NCBI RefSeq assembly: GCF_042219825.1
Contig: NZ_JBHJHQ010000006.1
Coordinates: 62,001 to 126,000 of the forward strand
Source: JBHJHP01 sp042219825
GTDB taxonomy: Bacteria; Bacteroidota; Bacteroidia; Bacteroidales; UBA5342
Direction: 5' to 3'
DNA length: 64,000 bases
Of this stretch, positions 9,786 through 18,816 are shown piece by piece (positions within the stretch are counted from its first letter, which is position 1; each line of letters opens with the position of its first letter). The translations under genes were made by a program, and so were the position numbers. The notes beneath the pieces were generated by a model. That model was given only the letters and a program-made list of their open reading frames with translations, had not been told where the DNA came from and ran no database searches.

Positions 9786-12290
9786 ATGAAAAAAACACTC
9801 GCATTAATGGGATTGGCTGGTTCTCTTGCTGTACAGGCTCAGACGCAGAAACCCAACATAATGATTATCATGGCTGATGATATGGGGTACTCTGATCTGG
9901 GATGTTATGGAGGTGAAATACAAACGCCCAACATTGATTCACTGGCAGCAAGCGGTATCAGGTTCACTCAAATGTATAATTGTGCCCGCTGTTGTCCAAC
10001 ACGAGGTTCACTGTTAACAGGCCAGTATCCTCAGAATATTGGGATTACAGGAATGGGTGTAAATCTGGATATGAATGCAGCCACTATTGCTGAGGTGCTA
10101 AGAGATAATGGTTATCATACCGGGATGACAGGTAAGTGGCATTTATCAGAAACCAAAGCATTGAGCAGTTCTTCAGAGCATTTAAAATGGCTGGCTCATC
10201 AGGTGGACTACAGCCCGTTTGCCCCTGTTGAGACCTATCCGTCTAACCGTGGTTTTGAGGAACATTATGGCGTGATTTGGGGCGTAGTTGATTATTATGA
10301 TCCATTTAGTCTGGTTCATAATACTGATCCAATTGATACGGTCCCGGATGACTTTTACATGACAGATTTTGTAACAGAAAAAACGCTTGATCTGCTCGAT
10401 GAATTCAGTCAGGATGATAAGCCATTCTTTATGTATGTGGCACATACTGCACCACACTGGCCACTGCATGCACTGCCCGAAGATATTGCGAAATACAAGG
10501 ATACCTATAAAGATGGCTGGGATGTGATGCGACAAAACAGGTATAACCGGATGATTGAACTTGGTATCATTGATGGGGATAACTGTACCCTTCCGGCAAA
10601 TTCATCCGGAAGAGACTGGGCAACTGCAGATCAGACCTATGAGTCCAATTGTATGTCGGTTCATGCTGCAATGGTTGATCATGTGGATCAAAGTGTTGGG
10701 ACGATTATACAAAAGCTGAAAGATATGGGAGAATATGATAATACCATCATCTTTGTGCTTTCAGACAATGGGGCATCATACGAGCGGGGATATCCGCCCG
10801 GATTTGACAGACCCGGATTTACACGCGATGGGACAACTATAGAATACAATTCACAAAATCCAGGTCCTGAAACAACATGGAATTATATCGGCCAGGCCTG
10901 GGCAAGTGCTTCCAATACCCCTTTTAGGTACTGGAAGATGGAATCCTATGCAGGTGGTACAGCAACACCATTTATTGTACACTGGCCTGATGGCATGGAA
11001 GGGAAAGAGAATACCTTTAACCGTGGGGTAGGACACGTGATTGATGTGATGCCTACCTGCCTGGAGCTTGCGGGAGCTACATATCCTGATGAAATTAACG
11101 GATTAAAAACCAATGAACTTGACGGTAAAAGTTTAATACCTCTCCTTAGTGGTGAAACAGAAAGTATACACGATACATTGTATTGGGAACATCAAGGGGG
11201 AAAAGCTGTACGCATCGGTGACTGGAAACTGGTATCATTACCGAACAGTTCCTGGGAGTTATTTAACCTGGCAACAGATGCCTCAGAAAATCACGACTTA
11301 TCAGCTGAATATCCGGGAAAAGTTTTTGAAATGTCAGAAGTCTGGGATGCATGGGCTGTAAAGGTTGGATTGAAACAACCAGTAGTGGAGGTGCCAACAG
11401 AATTAATTTTCCATTATGGATTTGATGGTAATCTGGATGATTCTTCTCCTAACAAGTATGTTCTGACCAGCCACAGTGGCCAGAACTTCGCCGCGGGGAA
11501 ACATGGTGAAGCCCTTGAACTGAATGGGATTAATCAATACCTTGATCTCAATCAGACTAATCTTGTTAATCCTGCTACAACACAGTTTACTGCATGTGCA
11601 TGGGTATACAATGTGTCACCAACGGTTCCTGCGAGCGGATCATTTTACGAAGAGGTGATTCTGGCACATAAAGACGGACCAACAGATGCAGCCGGTCGTA
11701 TTTACATGTATTACAGAATGGATCCGGATGGCGGCATGTTTAATAATTTTTTGGGTGCCAATCTGAATTTTTCTTCTAAGGGATCTTTTGTCAGGGGTGA
11801 GTGGATCCACGTGGCAGTTGTGTGTGATCCGCAAAGCCAGACCGTGAAATATTACATCAATGGTGAAAAAAATACCATTTGCTATACGCCGGCATTTGAA
11901 TCATGCACCGGAGGGTACAGAATAGGTGCCCATAAAACCGGTGATAAAAATTTCTGGAATGGTAAGATTGATGAGTTATACCTTTTTAAAGGTATGTTAG
12001 ATCAGGCAGAAATACAGGATGTAATGAATGATAATTGGAACCATGCAGATGCTGTAAATGAGTTACAGCCGGAATTGTTTCGGATAAACCCGAATCCGGT
12101 ACATGGCTTTCTGAATGTTGAAGGTGTGATATGTATTAAGATGGAACTGCTGGATATTTCAGGAAAGGTTATTAAAAAAGTATTCGAAACAAATGAGATG
12201 CGCACAGATGATTTGGTTTCCGGGCAGTATATTGTTAAAATCACAACCCAGGAGGGGTTGACAGGGAACAGAAAAATACTGATACAGTAA
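9786..12290 (+). CDS. Type I sulfatase (S1) fused to LamG domain, T9SS-secreted
   Basis: An 834-residue modular sulfatase. After a signal peptide (about 1-20), the S1 sulfatase domain (about 22-530) starts PNIMIIMADDMGYSDLG, with the metal-binding DD pair. The formylglycine motif CxPxR is Cys69-C-P-T-Arg73, followed by LLTG. A metal-site segment SDNGAS and the TGKWHLS motif are present. A LamG/concanavalin-like domain (about 536-741, FHYGFDGNLDDSS...) follows, then a T9SS type A sorting domain (about 765-834, NPNPVHGFLN ... GQYIVKITT). It is a close paralog of the lipoprotein sulfatase at 18817, which lacks the LamG and sorting domains. It needs a formylglycine-generating or anSME enzyme encoded elsewhere. 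The start is ATG 9786; the earlier ATG at 9753 would bury the signal peptide. Confidence 0.93.
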   Translation: MKKTLALMGLAGSLAVQAQTQKPNIMIIMADDMGYSDLGCYGGEIQTPNIDSLAASGIRFTQMYNCARCCPTRGSLLTGQYPQNIGITGMGVNLDMNAATIAEVLRDNGYHTGMTGKWHLSETKALSSSSEHLKWLAHQVDYSPFAPVETYPSNRGFEEHYGVIWGVVDYYDPFSLVHNTDPIDTVPDDFYMTDFVTEKTLDLLDEFSQDDKPFFMYVAHTAPHWPLHALPEDIAKYKDTYKDGWDVMRQNRYNRMIELGIIDGDNCTLPANSSGRDWATADQTYESNCMSVHAAMVDHVDQSVGTIIQKLKDMGEYDNTIIFVLSDNGASYERGYPPGFDRPGFTRDGTTIEYNSQNPGPETTWNYIGQAWASASNTPFRYWKMESYAGGTATPFIVHWPDGMEGKENTFNRGVGHVIDVMPTCLELAGATYPDEINGLKTNELDGKSLIPLLSGETESIHDTLYWEHQGGKAVRIGDWKLVSLPNSSWELFNLATDASENHDLSAEYPGKVFEMSEVWDAWAVKVGLKQPVVEVPTELIFHYGFDGNLDDSSPNKYVLTSHSGQNFAAGKHGEALELNGINQYLDLNQTNLVNPATTQFTACAWVYNVSPTVPASGSFYEEVILAHKDGPTDAAGRIYMYYRMDPDGGMFNNFLGANLNFSSKGSFVRGEWIHVAVVCDPQSQTVKYYINGEKNTICYTPAFESCTGGYRIGAHKTGDKNFWNGKIDELYLFKGMLDQAEIQDVMNDNWNHADAVNELQPELFRINPNPVHGFLNVEGVICIKMELLDISGKVIKKVFETNEMRTDDLVSGQYIVKITTQEGLTGNRKILIQ

Positions 12291-12340
12291 AAGGCTTTAC
12301 TGAATGTGAATTGTAATTGTTTCATATAGTTAGTTAATCA

Positions 12341-12377
12341 AAATCATCAGTTCCTGCAGGGGCTGATGATTTTTTTT
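12341..12377 (+). terminator. Rho-independent terminator after the sulfatase gene
   Basis: The 9-bp stem AATCATCAG / CTGATGATT (12342-12350 with 12363-12371) is followed by a run of seven T. It lies about 50 bases after the sulfatase stop and divides the locus into two transcription units before GH76. Confidence 0.85.
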
Positions 12378-12717
12378 GCACGACAACGGCTGGAAATTTT
12401 ACCAATAAAACACTGAGTTATATGAGTAAATATGAGATCTTAAATGTATTTAATTATGAATTGATGACCTTTTGATAAAGAACTTTAGCGATTTAAATCC
12501 CAATAAAACTTTATCGCGTTATAACTCATCGTTCAAACCGGAGTTCCTTATGACTCCGTGGTTAATTCTAACCGGTAAATTTGAAATAACAGTGGATTAT
12601 AATTAATATGGTACTATGGTGTTAGAGCAATACTGGTCTGTTATTGTCAGAAATGATTGACAGATTGGTATTGTTTTTTTACCGTCATTATTAAGAGATC
12701 CTTTATATTGTTTTGCT
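12378..12717. other. Intergenic region upstream of GH76
   Basis: AT-rich sequence with no credible open frame. It follows a terminator and precedes GH76, so it should hold the promoter for GH76 and the genes after it. I found no clean TTTG/TAnnTTTG pair. Confidence 0.5.
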
Positions 12718-13899
12718 ATGAAGTTGTTACAGTTAATGATAGTATTTATAATACCTCTTATTTTCTGCTCATGCAGCCAGAAAAGTGGAAAAGGTAATAT
12801 TAATAAAGCAGATATAATACTTTCTCAGATATACGGGTTTTATGATGCTGGTCACGACAACCTTTTTAACGAAAATTACCCATATAAACAAGATGATAAG
12901 GTTACTTATTTGTCCGAAGATGACACATTGAAAGGTAAACGGGTTGCTTTTCTTTGGCCATCATCTGGTGTTTTTTCAGCTGTGAATACGCTTTTTCTGC
13001 AAACACAGGATGAAAAATATTATGAATTAATAAGAACTAAAATTCTGCCTGGACTTCATAGTTATTTTGACACTACAAGAATGCCCTTCTGTTACCAGTC
13101 TTACATTACCGAAGTCGGGAAAAGTGACCGTTATTATGACGATAATGTGTGGTTGGCTATTGATTTCTGTGACTTGTACAAGGCAACAAACAATCAGGAA
13201 TACTTAAAGCAGGCTGAACTTTTGTGGGAGTTTATATGGAGCGGATGGGACGATAAGCTTGATGGCGGAATTTACTGGTGCGAACAAAAAAAACATTCCA
13301 AGAACACATGTTCTAATGCACCATCAGCGGTGTTAGCTTTAAAACTTTACAAGGTCACTGGTAATAAAAGTTACTTTGATAGAGGCAAAGAGATATACCA
13401 CTGGACAAAGACACACCTACAGGATACAACGGATTTTTTGTATTTTGATAATATAAATCTGAAAGGCAGGGTTGACCAAAGAAAATATACGTACAACAGT
13501 GGTCAGATGATCCAGTCATCCGCTTTACTTTATAACATAACCGGAGAGGTAAAATATCTGCATGAAGCACAACAGGTTGCCGCTTCAGTAATATCCTTCT
13601 TTACGAAACCATTTATTACACCCGAAGGTAAAAAGATCAGGATCTTTACAAATACAGGAAACTGGTTTAACGCAGTTCTTTTCAGGGGATATACGGAGTT
13701 ATTTAACATTGATCATAATCCGGATTATATTCTGGTGTTTAAAGATAATCTTGATTATTTGTGGACGCATAAAAAGGATGGTAATGGCTTGTTTGGAAGG
13801 GACTGGACAGGTGAAAAATCGGAAGAATATAAATGGTTACTCGATCAGGCCAGTATGGTGGAAATGTATGCAAGACTGGCATCAACAGAAATACAATAA
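12718..13899 (+). CDS. GH76 family endo-alpha-1,6-mannanase-type lipoprotein
   Basis: A 393-residue (alpha/alpha)6-barrel hydrolase. The signal peptide ends in the lipobox IFCSC. The GH76 catalytic pair is Asp141-Asp142 in RYYDDNVWLAID. Further family segments are GGIYWCEQKK, NAPSAVLALKLY and TYNSGQMIQ. GH76 enzymes cut the alpha-1,6-mannan backbone, in fungal mannan and in some algal mannans. This is the clearest indicator of the locus substrate. The next gene begins 1 base after its stop, so the two are translated from one mRNA. Confidence 0.9.
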   Translation: MKLLQLMIVFIIPLIFCSCSQKSGKGNINKADIILSQIYGFYDAGHDNLFNENYPYKQDDKVTYLSEDDTLKGKRVAFLWPSSGVFSAVNTLFLQTQDEKYYELIRTKILPGLHSYFDTTRMPFCYQSYITEVGKSDRYYDDNVWLAIDFCDLYKATNNQEYLKQAELLWEFIWSGWDDKLDGGIYWCEQKKHSKNTCSNAPSAVLALKLYKVTGNKSYFDRGKEIYHWTKTHLQDTTDFLYFDNINLKGRVDQRKYTYNSGQMIQSSALLYNITGEVKYLHEAQQVAASVISFFTKPFITPEGKKIRIFTNTGNWFNAVLFRGYTELFNIDHNPDYILVFKDNLDYLWTHKKDGNGLFGRDWTGEKSEEYKWLLDQASMVEMYARLASTEIQ

Positions 13900-13900
13900 A

Positions 13901-16900
13901 ATGGTTAAAAAAATACTTTTATTCATATTCTCATTATTTGCTTTGGTCGTTAACGTGCGGGATATTTCTGCAATTACCGGAAGTCCCTACAAAACAACGG
14001 CAGTTCCTGATACGCTATATCTGACTTCTGAGAACATGACTGAATCTGAGCGGTTTGCCATTCAAACCCTGCAGGGCAACCTGGCCAAAGAAAAGCCGAT
14101 GATTCTCAGGGATATTCAGGGACATAAAGAGATTGTGCAGCAATATGATATTGTTATTGATGATACTTACTATACGAATTTTACCGGCCTCCTGACCAAA
14201 TTCGCAAACCGGATTGACGGGTACATTTTATGCAATTCCAAAGATGTTTCTTCTAATGTAGCTGTTTCGCTGGCCGGAATTCTTAACGGCGTTGCTATCC
14301 CAACGGATATTGAATATAAAGCCAAAGCAGCCGGCCTTGCCATGCTGGTTGATGCAAGAGGACACGATGAACGGTGGGCTCTTGTTAATTACAAGGATAT
14401 GTTCAGTAAAACGATAGCCACTTATCAGGCTCCGGATAATCGCTGGACTTATGTCGGAGATTATTCGGTCTACAATAATGCACTGCAGTTCTGGCATGAA
14501 GATGTACACAGTAGTTTGTGCAATTATGTATATAGTTCTATGGATAGTGGAGCTACCTTTATGGGTTGGGGACCTGATGAATATAAGACTATTAAGGCTT
14601 TATCAGAAACATCGCATGTGATGCATCCCTCTGATTTTGCTGCAAACCTTTCTACACTGTCGAATATTCCTTGCCAACTTACGAAACAAAAGGATCAGGT
14701 AAAACCTTTCAAATCAGTCGAAAATGTGCATACGGTCTGTTTTGTAATGAGTGACGGAGATAATGTTCAATGGTTGCTTGGGTCACATAACAGTACAACA
14801 ACATGGCGGAATCCGAATCAGGCCAGGTTAAGTCTTGGGTGGACTATTTCTCCGGCATTGGCAGAACTGGCACCAATCGTGTACAACAAATATGTTGAAA
14901 ACATGCAGTCCACGGAGCAAGGGCGAAATCTGTTGATTTCAGGTCCATCAGGAAGAGGCTACTTTTTCCCGGGGCTCTATCCTGATATTGAGAACGAAGT
15001 AAAACTGACAAATGCGTTTATGAAAAAAGCCGATCTGGGAGTTGTGAATATCATTGATGAATTTTACACGCCTGAGTTGCTGCCGCTTTATTTGGAACAA
15101 CCTCATATTGATGCCATGTTTTACTACCTGCATTCCAATTATTCGGGATTACATGGCAGTATTTCCTGGTATAAAGATAAACCCTGCATTGGAGGTCGTT
15201 ATACCCTGCATGGTGAAGGTTGGAATGACAGGGACAGGGATCCGCTGGCAATGGCCGAAGAACTGAATAAGCTGTCCAAAGATATTCATTCAGAAGATGG
15301 CTATAGCCTGATTCCTGTTCATATATGGACTATGAACGTAGACGGGGTGCTGGAAGTGATTAAAAACCTTGGCCCAAATGTTCGTGTAGTTGATCCGGAA
15401 GAATTTGTCTGGCTCATGAAGAAAAATATCAAAGGCTTACCTATGGGCAATGGAAATGGGTTAGAAGGGGAATATTTTTCAGGAACCGGATTTTCAGACC
15501 TAAGGTTGACCCGGACAGATTCAAAAATTGATTTTAACTGGCATGAAAAATCACCAGTAGAGGGGGACGATAACGACACATTTTCAGTCCGTTGGAGTGG
15601 CAAGGTTCAATCTCTTTATTCCGAAGAATATACGTTTTATGTGAATGCTGCCGGGGGTGTAAAACTTACCGTAAATAATCAGGTGTTGTTTGATTCACTG
15701 GACGTAGTTGTTGATTCGGTTCAAACCGGTAAAATTATGATGGAAGCAGGATTGAAGTATGATATCGTTCTGGAATATTCATCAACAACCGATGGTGCAA
15801 ATTGTGATTTGGAATGGGAAAGCGATTCGCATGTGCGGCAGGTAATTCCGCGATGTCAATTGTATTCGGCAGTAAAGGCAATGGTGGGTGAAACTGTTTC
15901 AGCATTTACACGGTGTGACATGAATGGCTTTTCTGCAGCTTTGGATTTGGGGCATTATACGGTTAGTGATCTTAATGCCATTGGCATAGAAGAAGATTCC
16001 ATAAAAGTGGTTGAAATGACAGAAGGATTTAAGGTGATCTTGTATGAGGATGATAATTTTGAGGGTGATTCACGTGTATTTTCAACAATGAATAACTGTT
16101 TGGATACTATGTTAATGAGTGATGGAACAACTCCATGGAGTAATCAGGTAAGTTCATTGAAAGTATGTGCCGATGGTGTACCTGATTTGGAAGGCATTTA
16201 TTACCTTCAAAATGCACACAGCAGATTGTATATGGACGTAGTAGGTGGCGTAGGGGGAAAGGGCGATGGTGTTAATATTCAGCAATACAGCCTGACCAAA
16301 AAGGCCAATCAGATGTTTTGGTTTAAACATCTGCAAAATGGATTATACAATATCATTCCGATGCATAGCCTGAAATCTCTGGATGTTGAGAATTTCAGCA
16401 TTGAAAATGATGCCAATATACAGCAGATTTCGGATTATAATTCTCCAAATCAGCAGTTTATTGTAGTTGTGACTGAAATCGGGAATTATAAATTTATTGC
16501 GCGACACAGTGGTAAAATAGTTGATATTAAAGGGAGTAGCCGCAGTTCGGAAGCTAATGTGGTTCAGTATGAAAACGGTGCACAGGAAAGCGGTCAATGG
16601 AAGATGATTCCGGCGGATGTTCAATTCGGTACCGGTGATGGCTTGAAAGGTGATTATTACAATGGGAAAAATTTTGAAAGTTATCAGTTGACAAGGGTTG
16701 ATCCTATGGTGAATTTTAACTGGGTGAATATCTCTCCCGATAGCAAAATCAATGCAGATAATTTTTCGGTGCGATGGACAGGTAAAATTCAGCCGGTATT
16801 ATCGGGCGTGCATACGTTTTATATCAACAGTGATAACGGACGCAGACTCTGGGTCAACAATCGCCTGATCATCGATAAATGGATCAATGATTATGACGTG

Positions 16901-17293
16901 GAATATTCCGGAGCGATTGGATTAATCGGCGGCGTAAAATATGATATTAAACTTGAGTATTTTGAAGAATCCGGTGGCGCCAACTGCAAACTGGAATGGT
17001 CGAGTGACCAGATAAGGACCATTGTTCCACAAAGTCAGTTATACGCGGATATATCTACGTCAACGGCTACCCAGTTAAATAAGGTTACAGTATATCCTGT
17101 TCCTGCGAAAAACAAAATATTCATAGACGGTATTCCCCATGATGCAACACTTACGGTTTACAATACAATGGGTGTTTTGATAAAAGAAGTAACTGGGTAT
17201 AGCATCGATGTAAATTGTCTTACCAAAGGCATTTATATATTAAATGTTTCACTGAATGATAGACAAATAATTACTAAGTTTATAAAAGAATAA
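13901..17293 (+). CDS. GxGYxYP-type putative glycoside hydrolase with PA14, crystallin-like, ricin-like and T9SS domains
   Basis: A 1130-residue secreted protein. An N-terminal GxGYxYP_N/C region covers about 30-515. The family's signature motif is present in variant form as SGRGYFFP near residue 346. After it come a PA14 domain (about 518-651, GLEGEYFSGTGF...), a beta/gamma-crystallin-like motif (about 710-756, ILYEDDNFEGDSRVF ... WSNQVSSLKV), a ricin-B-like lectin domain (about 762-903, with SGKIVDIKG), a second PA14 (about 908-1050) and a T9SS sorting domain (about 1062-1130). An upstream in-frame extension into GH76 is rejected, because ATG 13901 gives a good signal peptide. The GxGYxYP family is only predicted to be glycoside hydrolases. 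Its place between GH76 and GH125 suggests action on the same glycan. Confidence 0.8.
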   Translation: MVKKILLFIFSLFALVVNVRDISAITGSPYKTTAVPDTLYLTSENMTESERFAIQTLQGNLAKEKPMILRDIQGHKEIVQQYDIVIDDTYYTNFTGLLTKFANRIDGYILCNSKDVSSNVAVSLAGILNGVAIPTDIEYKAKAAGLAMLVDARGHDERWALVNYKDMFSKTIATYQAPDNRWTYVGDYSVYNNALQFWHEDVHSSLCNYVYSSMDSGATFMGWGPDEYKTIKALSETSHVMHPSDFAANLSTLSNIPCQLTKQKDQVKPFKSVENVHTVCFVMSDGDNVQWLLGSHNSTTTWRNPNQARLSLGWTISPALAELAPIVYNKYVENMQSTEQGRNLLISGPSGRGYFFPGLYPDIENEVKLTNAFMKKADLGVVNIIDEFYTPELLPLYLEQPHIDAMFYYLHSNYSGLHGSISWYKDKPCIGGRYTLHGEGWNDRDRDPLAMAEELNKLSKDIHSEDGYSLIPVHIWTMNVDGVLEVIKNLGPNVRVVDPEEFVWLMKKNIKGLPMGNGNGLEGEYFSGTGFSDLRLTRTDSKIDFNWHEKSPVEGDDNDTFSVRWSGKVQSLYSEEYTFYVNAAGGVKLTVNNQVLFDSLDVVVDSVQTGKIMMEAGLKYDIVLEYSSTTDGANCDLEWESDSHVRQVIPRCQLYSAVKAMVGETVSAFTRCDMNGFSAALDLGHYTVSDLNAIGIEEDSIKVVEMTEGFKVILYEDDNFEGDSRVFSTMNNCLDTMLMSDGTTPWSNQVSSLKVCADGVPDLEGIYYLQNAHSRLYMDVVGGVGGKGDGVNIQQYSLTKKANQMFWFKHLQNGLYNIIPMHSLKSLDVENFSIENDANIQQISDYNSPNQQFIVVVTEIGNYKFIARHSGKIVDIKGSSRSSEANVVQYENGAQESGQWKMIPADVQFGTGDGLKGDYYNGKNFESYQLTRVDPMVNFNWVNISPDSKINADNFSVRWTGKIQPVLSGVHTFYINSDNGRRLWVNNRLIIDKWINDYDVEYSGAIGLIGGVKYDIKLEYFEESGGANCKLEWSSDQIRTIVPQSQLYADISTSTATQLNKVTVYPVPAKNKIFIDGIPHDATLTVYNTMGVLIKEVTGYSIDVNCLTKGIYILNVSLNDRQIITKFIKE

Positions 17294-17319
17294 CAGGAAA
17301 AGTAAGATAAAACACAGAT

Positions 17320-18753
17320 ATGACAAGCAGACGAAATTTTATAAGAACCGGAGGTGTAGCAGTGGCTGGCCTTACGTTAGCAGGTTCAGGAGATGTATTA
17401 GCATCAACTTTAAAGAGTGGATATATCTCCAACAGACCATCAAAAGCAAAACGCCACTTTACATCTAAAGCCGTAGAAGAGACGATTCGTAATACAAAGG
17501 TTAAAATTAAGGATCCGAAACTGGCGTGGATGTTTGAAAACTGTTTCCCGAACACTCTGGATACTACGGTGGAATATAGCATGAAAAATGGTCGACCCGA
17601 TACCTTTGTAATCACGGGTGATATCCATGCCATGTGGTTACGTGATTCTTCTGCACAGGTTTGGCCTTATCTTCCTTTGTCTAAACAGGATAGTGATCTT
17701 AGAAAATTACTGGCCGGAGTGATCCACCGGCAAACGCAGTGCGTTTTGCTCGATCCGTATGCCAATGCATTTAACAAGGATACCAGCGTGGAAGGAGAAT
17801 GGATGACAGATAAAACGGACATGAAAGCCGGTTTACATGAACGGAAGTGGGAAATTGATTCACTATGTTATACGGTTCGTCTGGCATATAATTACTGGCA
17901 GACTACGGGTGATACGACTGTTTTTGATGCGGACTGGCAAAAGGCAGCTGAAACCATAGTAAATACCTTTAAAGTACAACAGCGTAAAGATGGTTTGGGG
18001 CCTTACCGTTTTGAGAGAGAAACAACAAGGCAGCTGGATACATTGTCGAACGGTGGTTGGGGAAGACCGTTGAATCCTGTTGGACTGATCAATTCGTCCT
18101 TTCGTCCTTCTGACGACGCTTCAACATATGGTTTTTTAATCCCTTCAAATTTATTTGCTGTTACATCATTACTTCAGCTGGCAGAGATCAGTAGAGAAGT
18201 GACCGGCGGACGCAGCTTCGCAAAAAAATGTATAGATCTGGCCGATGAGGTCAATGAGGCCATTCACAAATATGCAGTGGTGGAGCATCCGAAATACGGA
18301 CAGGTTTATGCCTTTGAAGTAGATGGGTTCGGTAACCACACATTCATGGATGATGCCAATGTGCCGAGTCTTCTGGCCTTACCATATCTGGATTGTGTTA
18401 AACGAAACGATCCGGTTTATGAAAATACGCGCAGACTGGTCTGGAGCAAGGACAATCCTTATTTCTTTAAAGGGAAAGCTGGTGAAGGAATTGGTGGACC
18501 ACATGTAGGCTATAACATGGTATGGCCCATGAGTATTATAATGCGGGCAATGACCAGTACCGACGATAAGGAAATAGAAACATGTGTTAAAATTCTTCGG
18601 GATACTGATGCAGGTACAGGTTTCATGCATGAAACATTTCACAAGGATGATCCTGAAAATTTTTCACGATCCTGGTTTGCCTGGGCCAATACCTTGTTTG
18701 GCGAATTGGTTCTCAAGCTTGTGAATGAAGGGAAGGTGCATTTATTGGCTTAG
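17320..18753 (+). CDS. GH125 exo-alpha-1,6-mannosidase
   Basis: A 477-residue GH125 enzyme that removes terminal alpha-1,6-mannose. The N-terminus (TSRRNFIRTGG plus a hydrophobic stretch) looks like a twin-arginine export signal. Family motifs are TGDIHAMWLRDSSAQVWPY, FRPSDDASTYGFLIPSN and MDDANVPSLLALPYL. The likely catalytic acid is Asp265 or Asp266 of PSDDAS, and the likely base is Glu438 of GFMHETFHKDDP; both are assigned by family resemblance only. It lies 26 bases after the GxGYxYP gene. With GH76 it forms the endo/exo pair for an alpha-1,6-mannan backbone. Confidence 0.92.
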   Translation: MTSRRNFIRTGGVAVAGLTLAGSGDVLASTLKSGYISNRPSKAKRHFTSKAVEETIRNTKVKIKDPKLAWMFENCFPNTLDTTVEYSMKNGRPDTFVITGDIHAMWLRDSSAQVWPYLPLSKQDSDLRKLLAGVIHRQTQCVLLDPYANAFNKDTSVEGEWMTDKTDMKAGLHERKWEIDSLCYTVRLAYNYWQTTGDTTVFDADWQKAAETIVNTFKVQQRKDGLGPYRFERETTRQLDTLSNGGWGRPLNPVGLINSSFRPSDDASTYGFLIPSNLFAVTSLLQLAEISREVTGGRSFAKKCIDLADEVNEAIHKYAVVEHPKYGQVYAFEVDGFGNHTFMDDANVPSLLALPYLDCVKRNDPVYENTRRLVWSKDNPYFFKGKAGEGIGGPHVGYNMVWPMSIIMRAMTSTDDKEIETCVKILRDTDAGTGFMHETFHKDDPENFSRSWFAWANTLFGELVLKLVNEGKVHLLA

Positions 18754-18816
18754 GGCAGCCCTTGTAAGAATCATCGGTTTAATAATAAAATCAATATCAT
18801 TCTAAAACAGTAAAAG

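Noticed and set aside
13709..13900. N-terminal extension of the GxGYxYP gene overlapping the GH76 gene
   Set aside because: The extension lies in another frame inside GH76, has no domain, and would precede a good signal peptide that starts at 13901.
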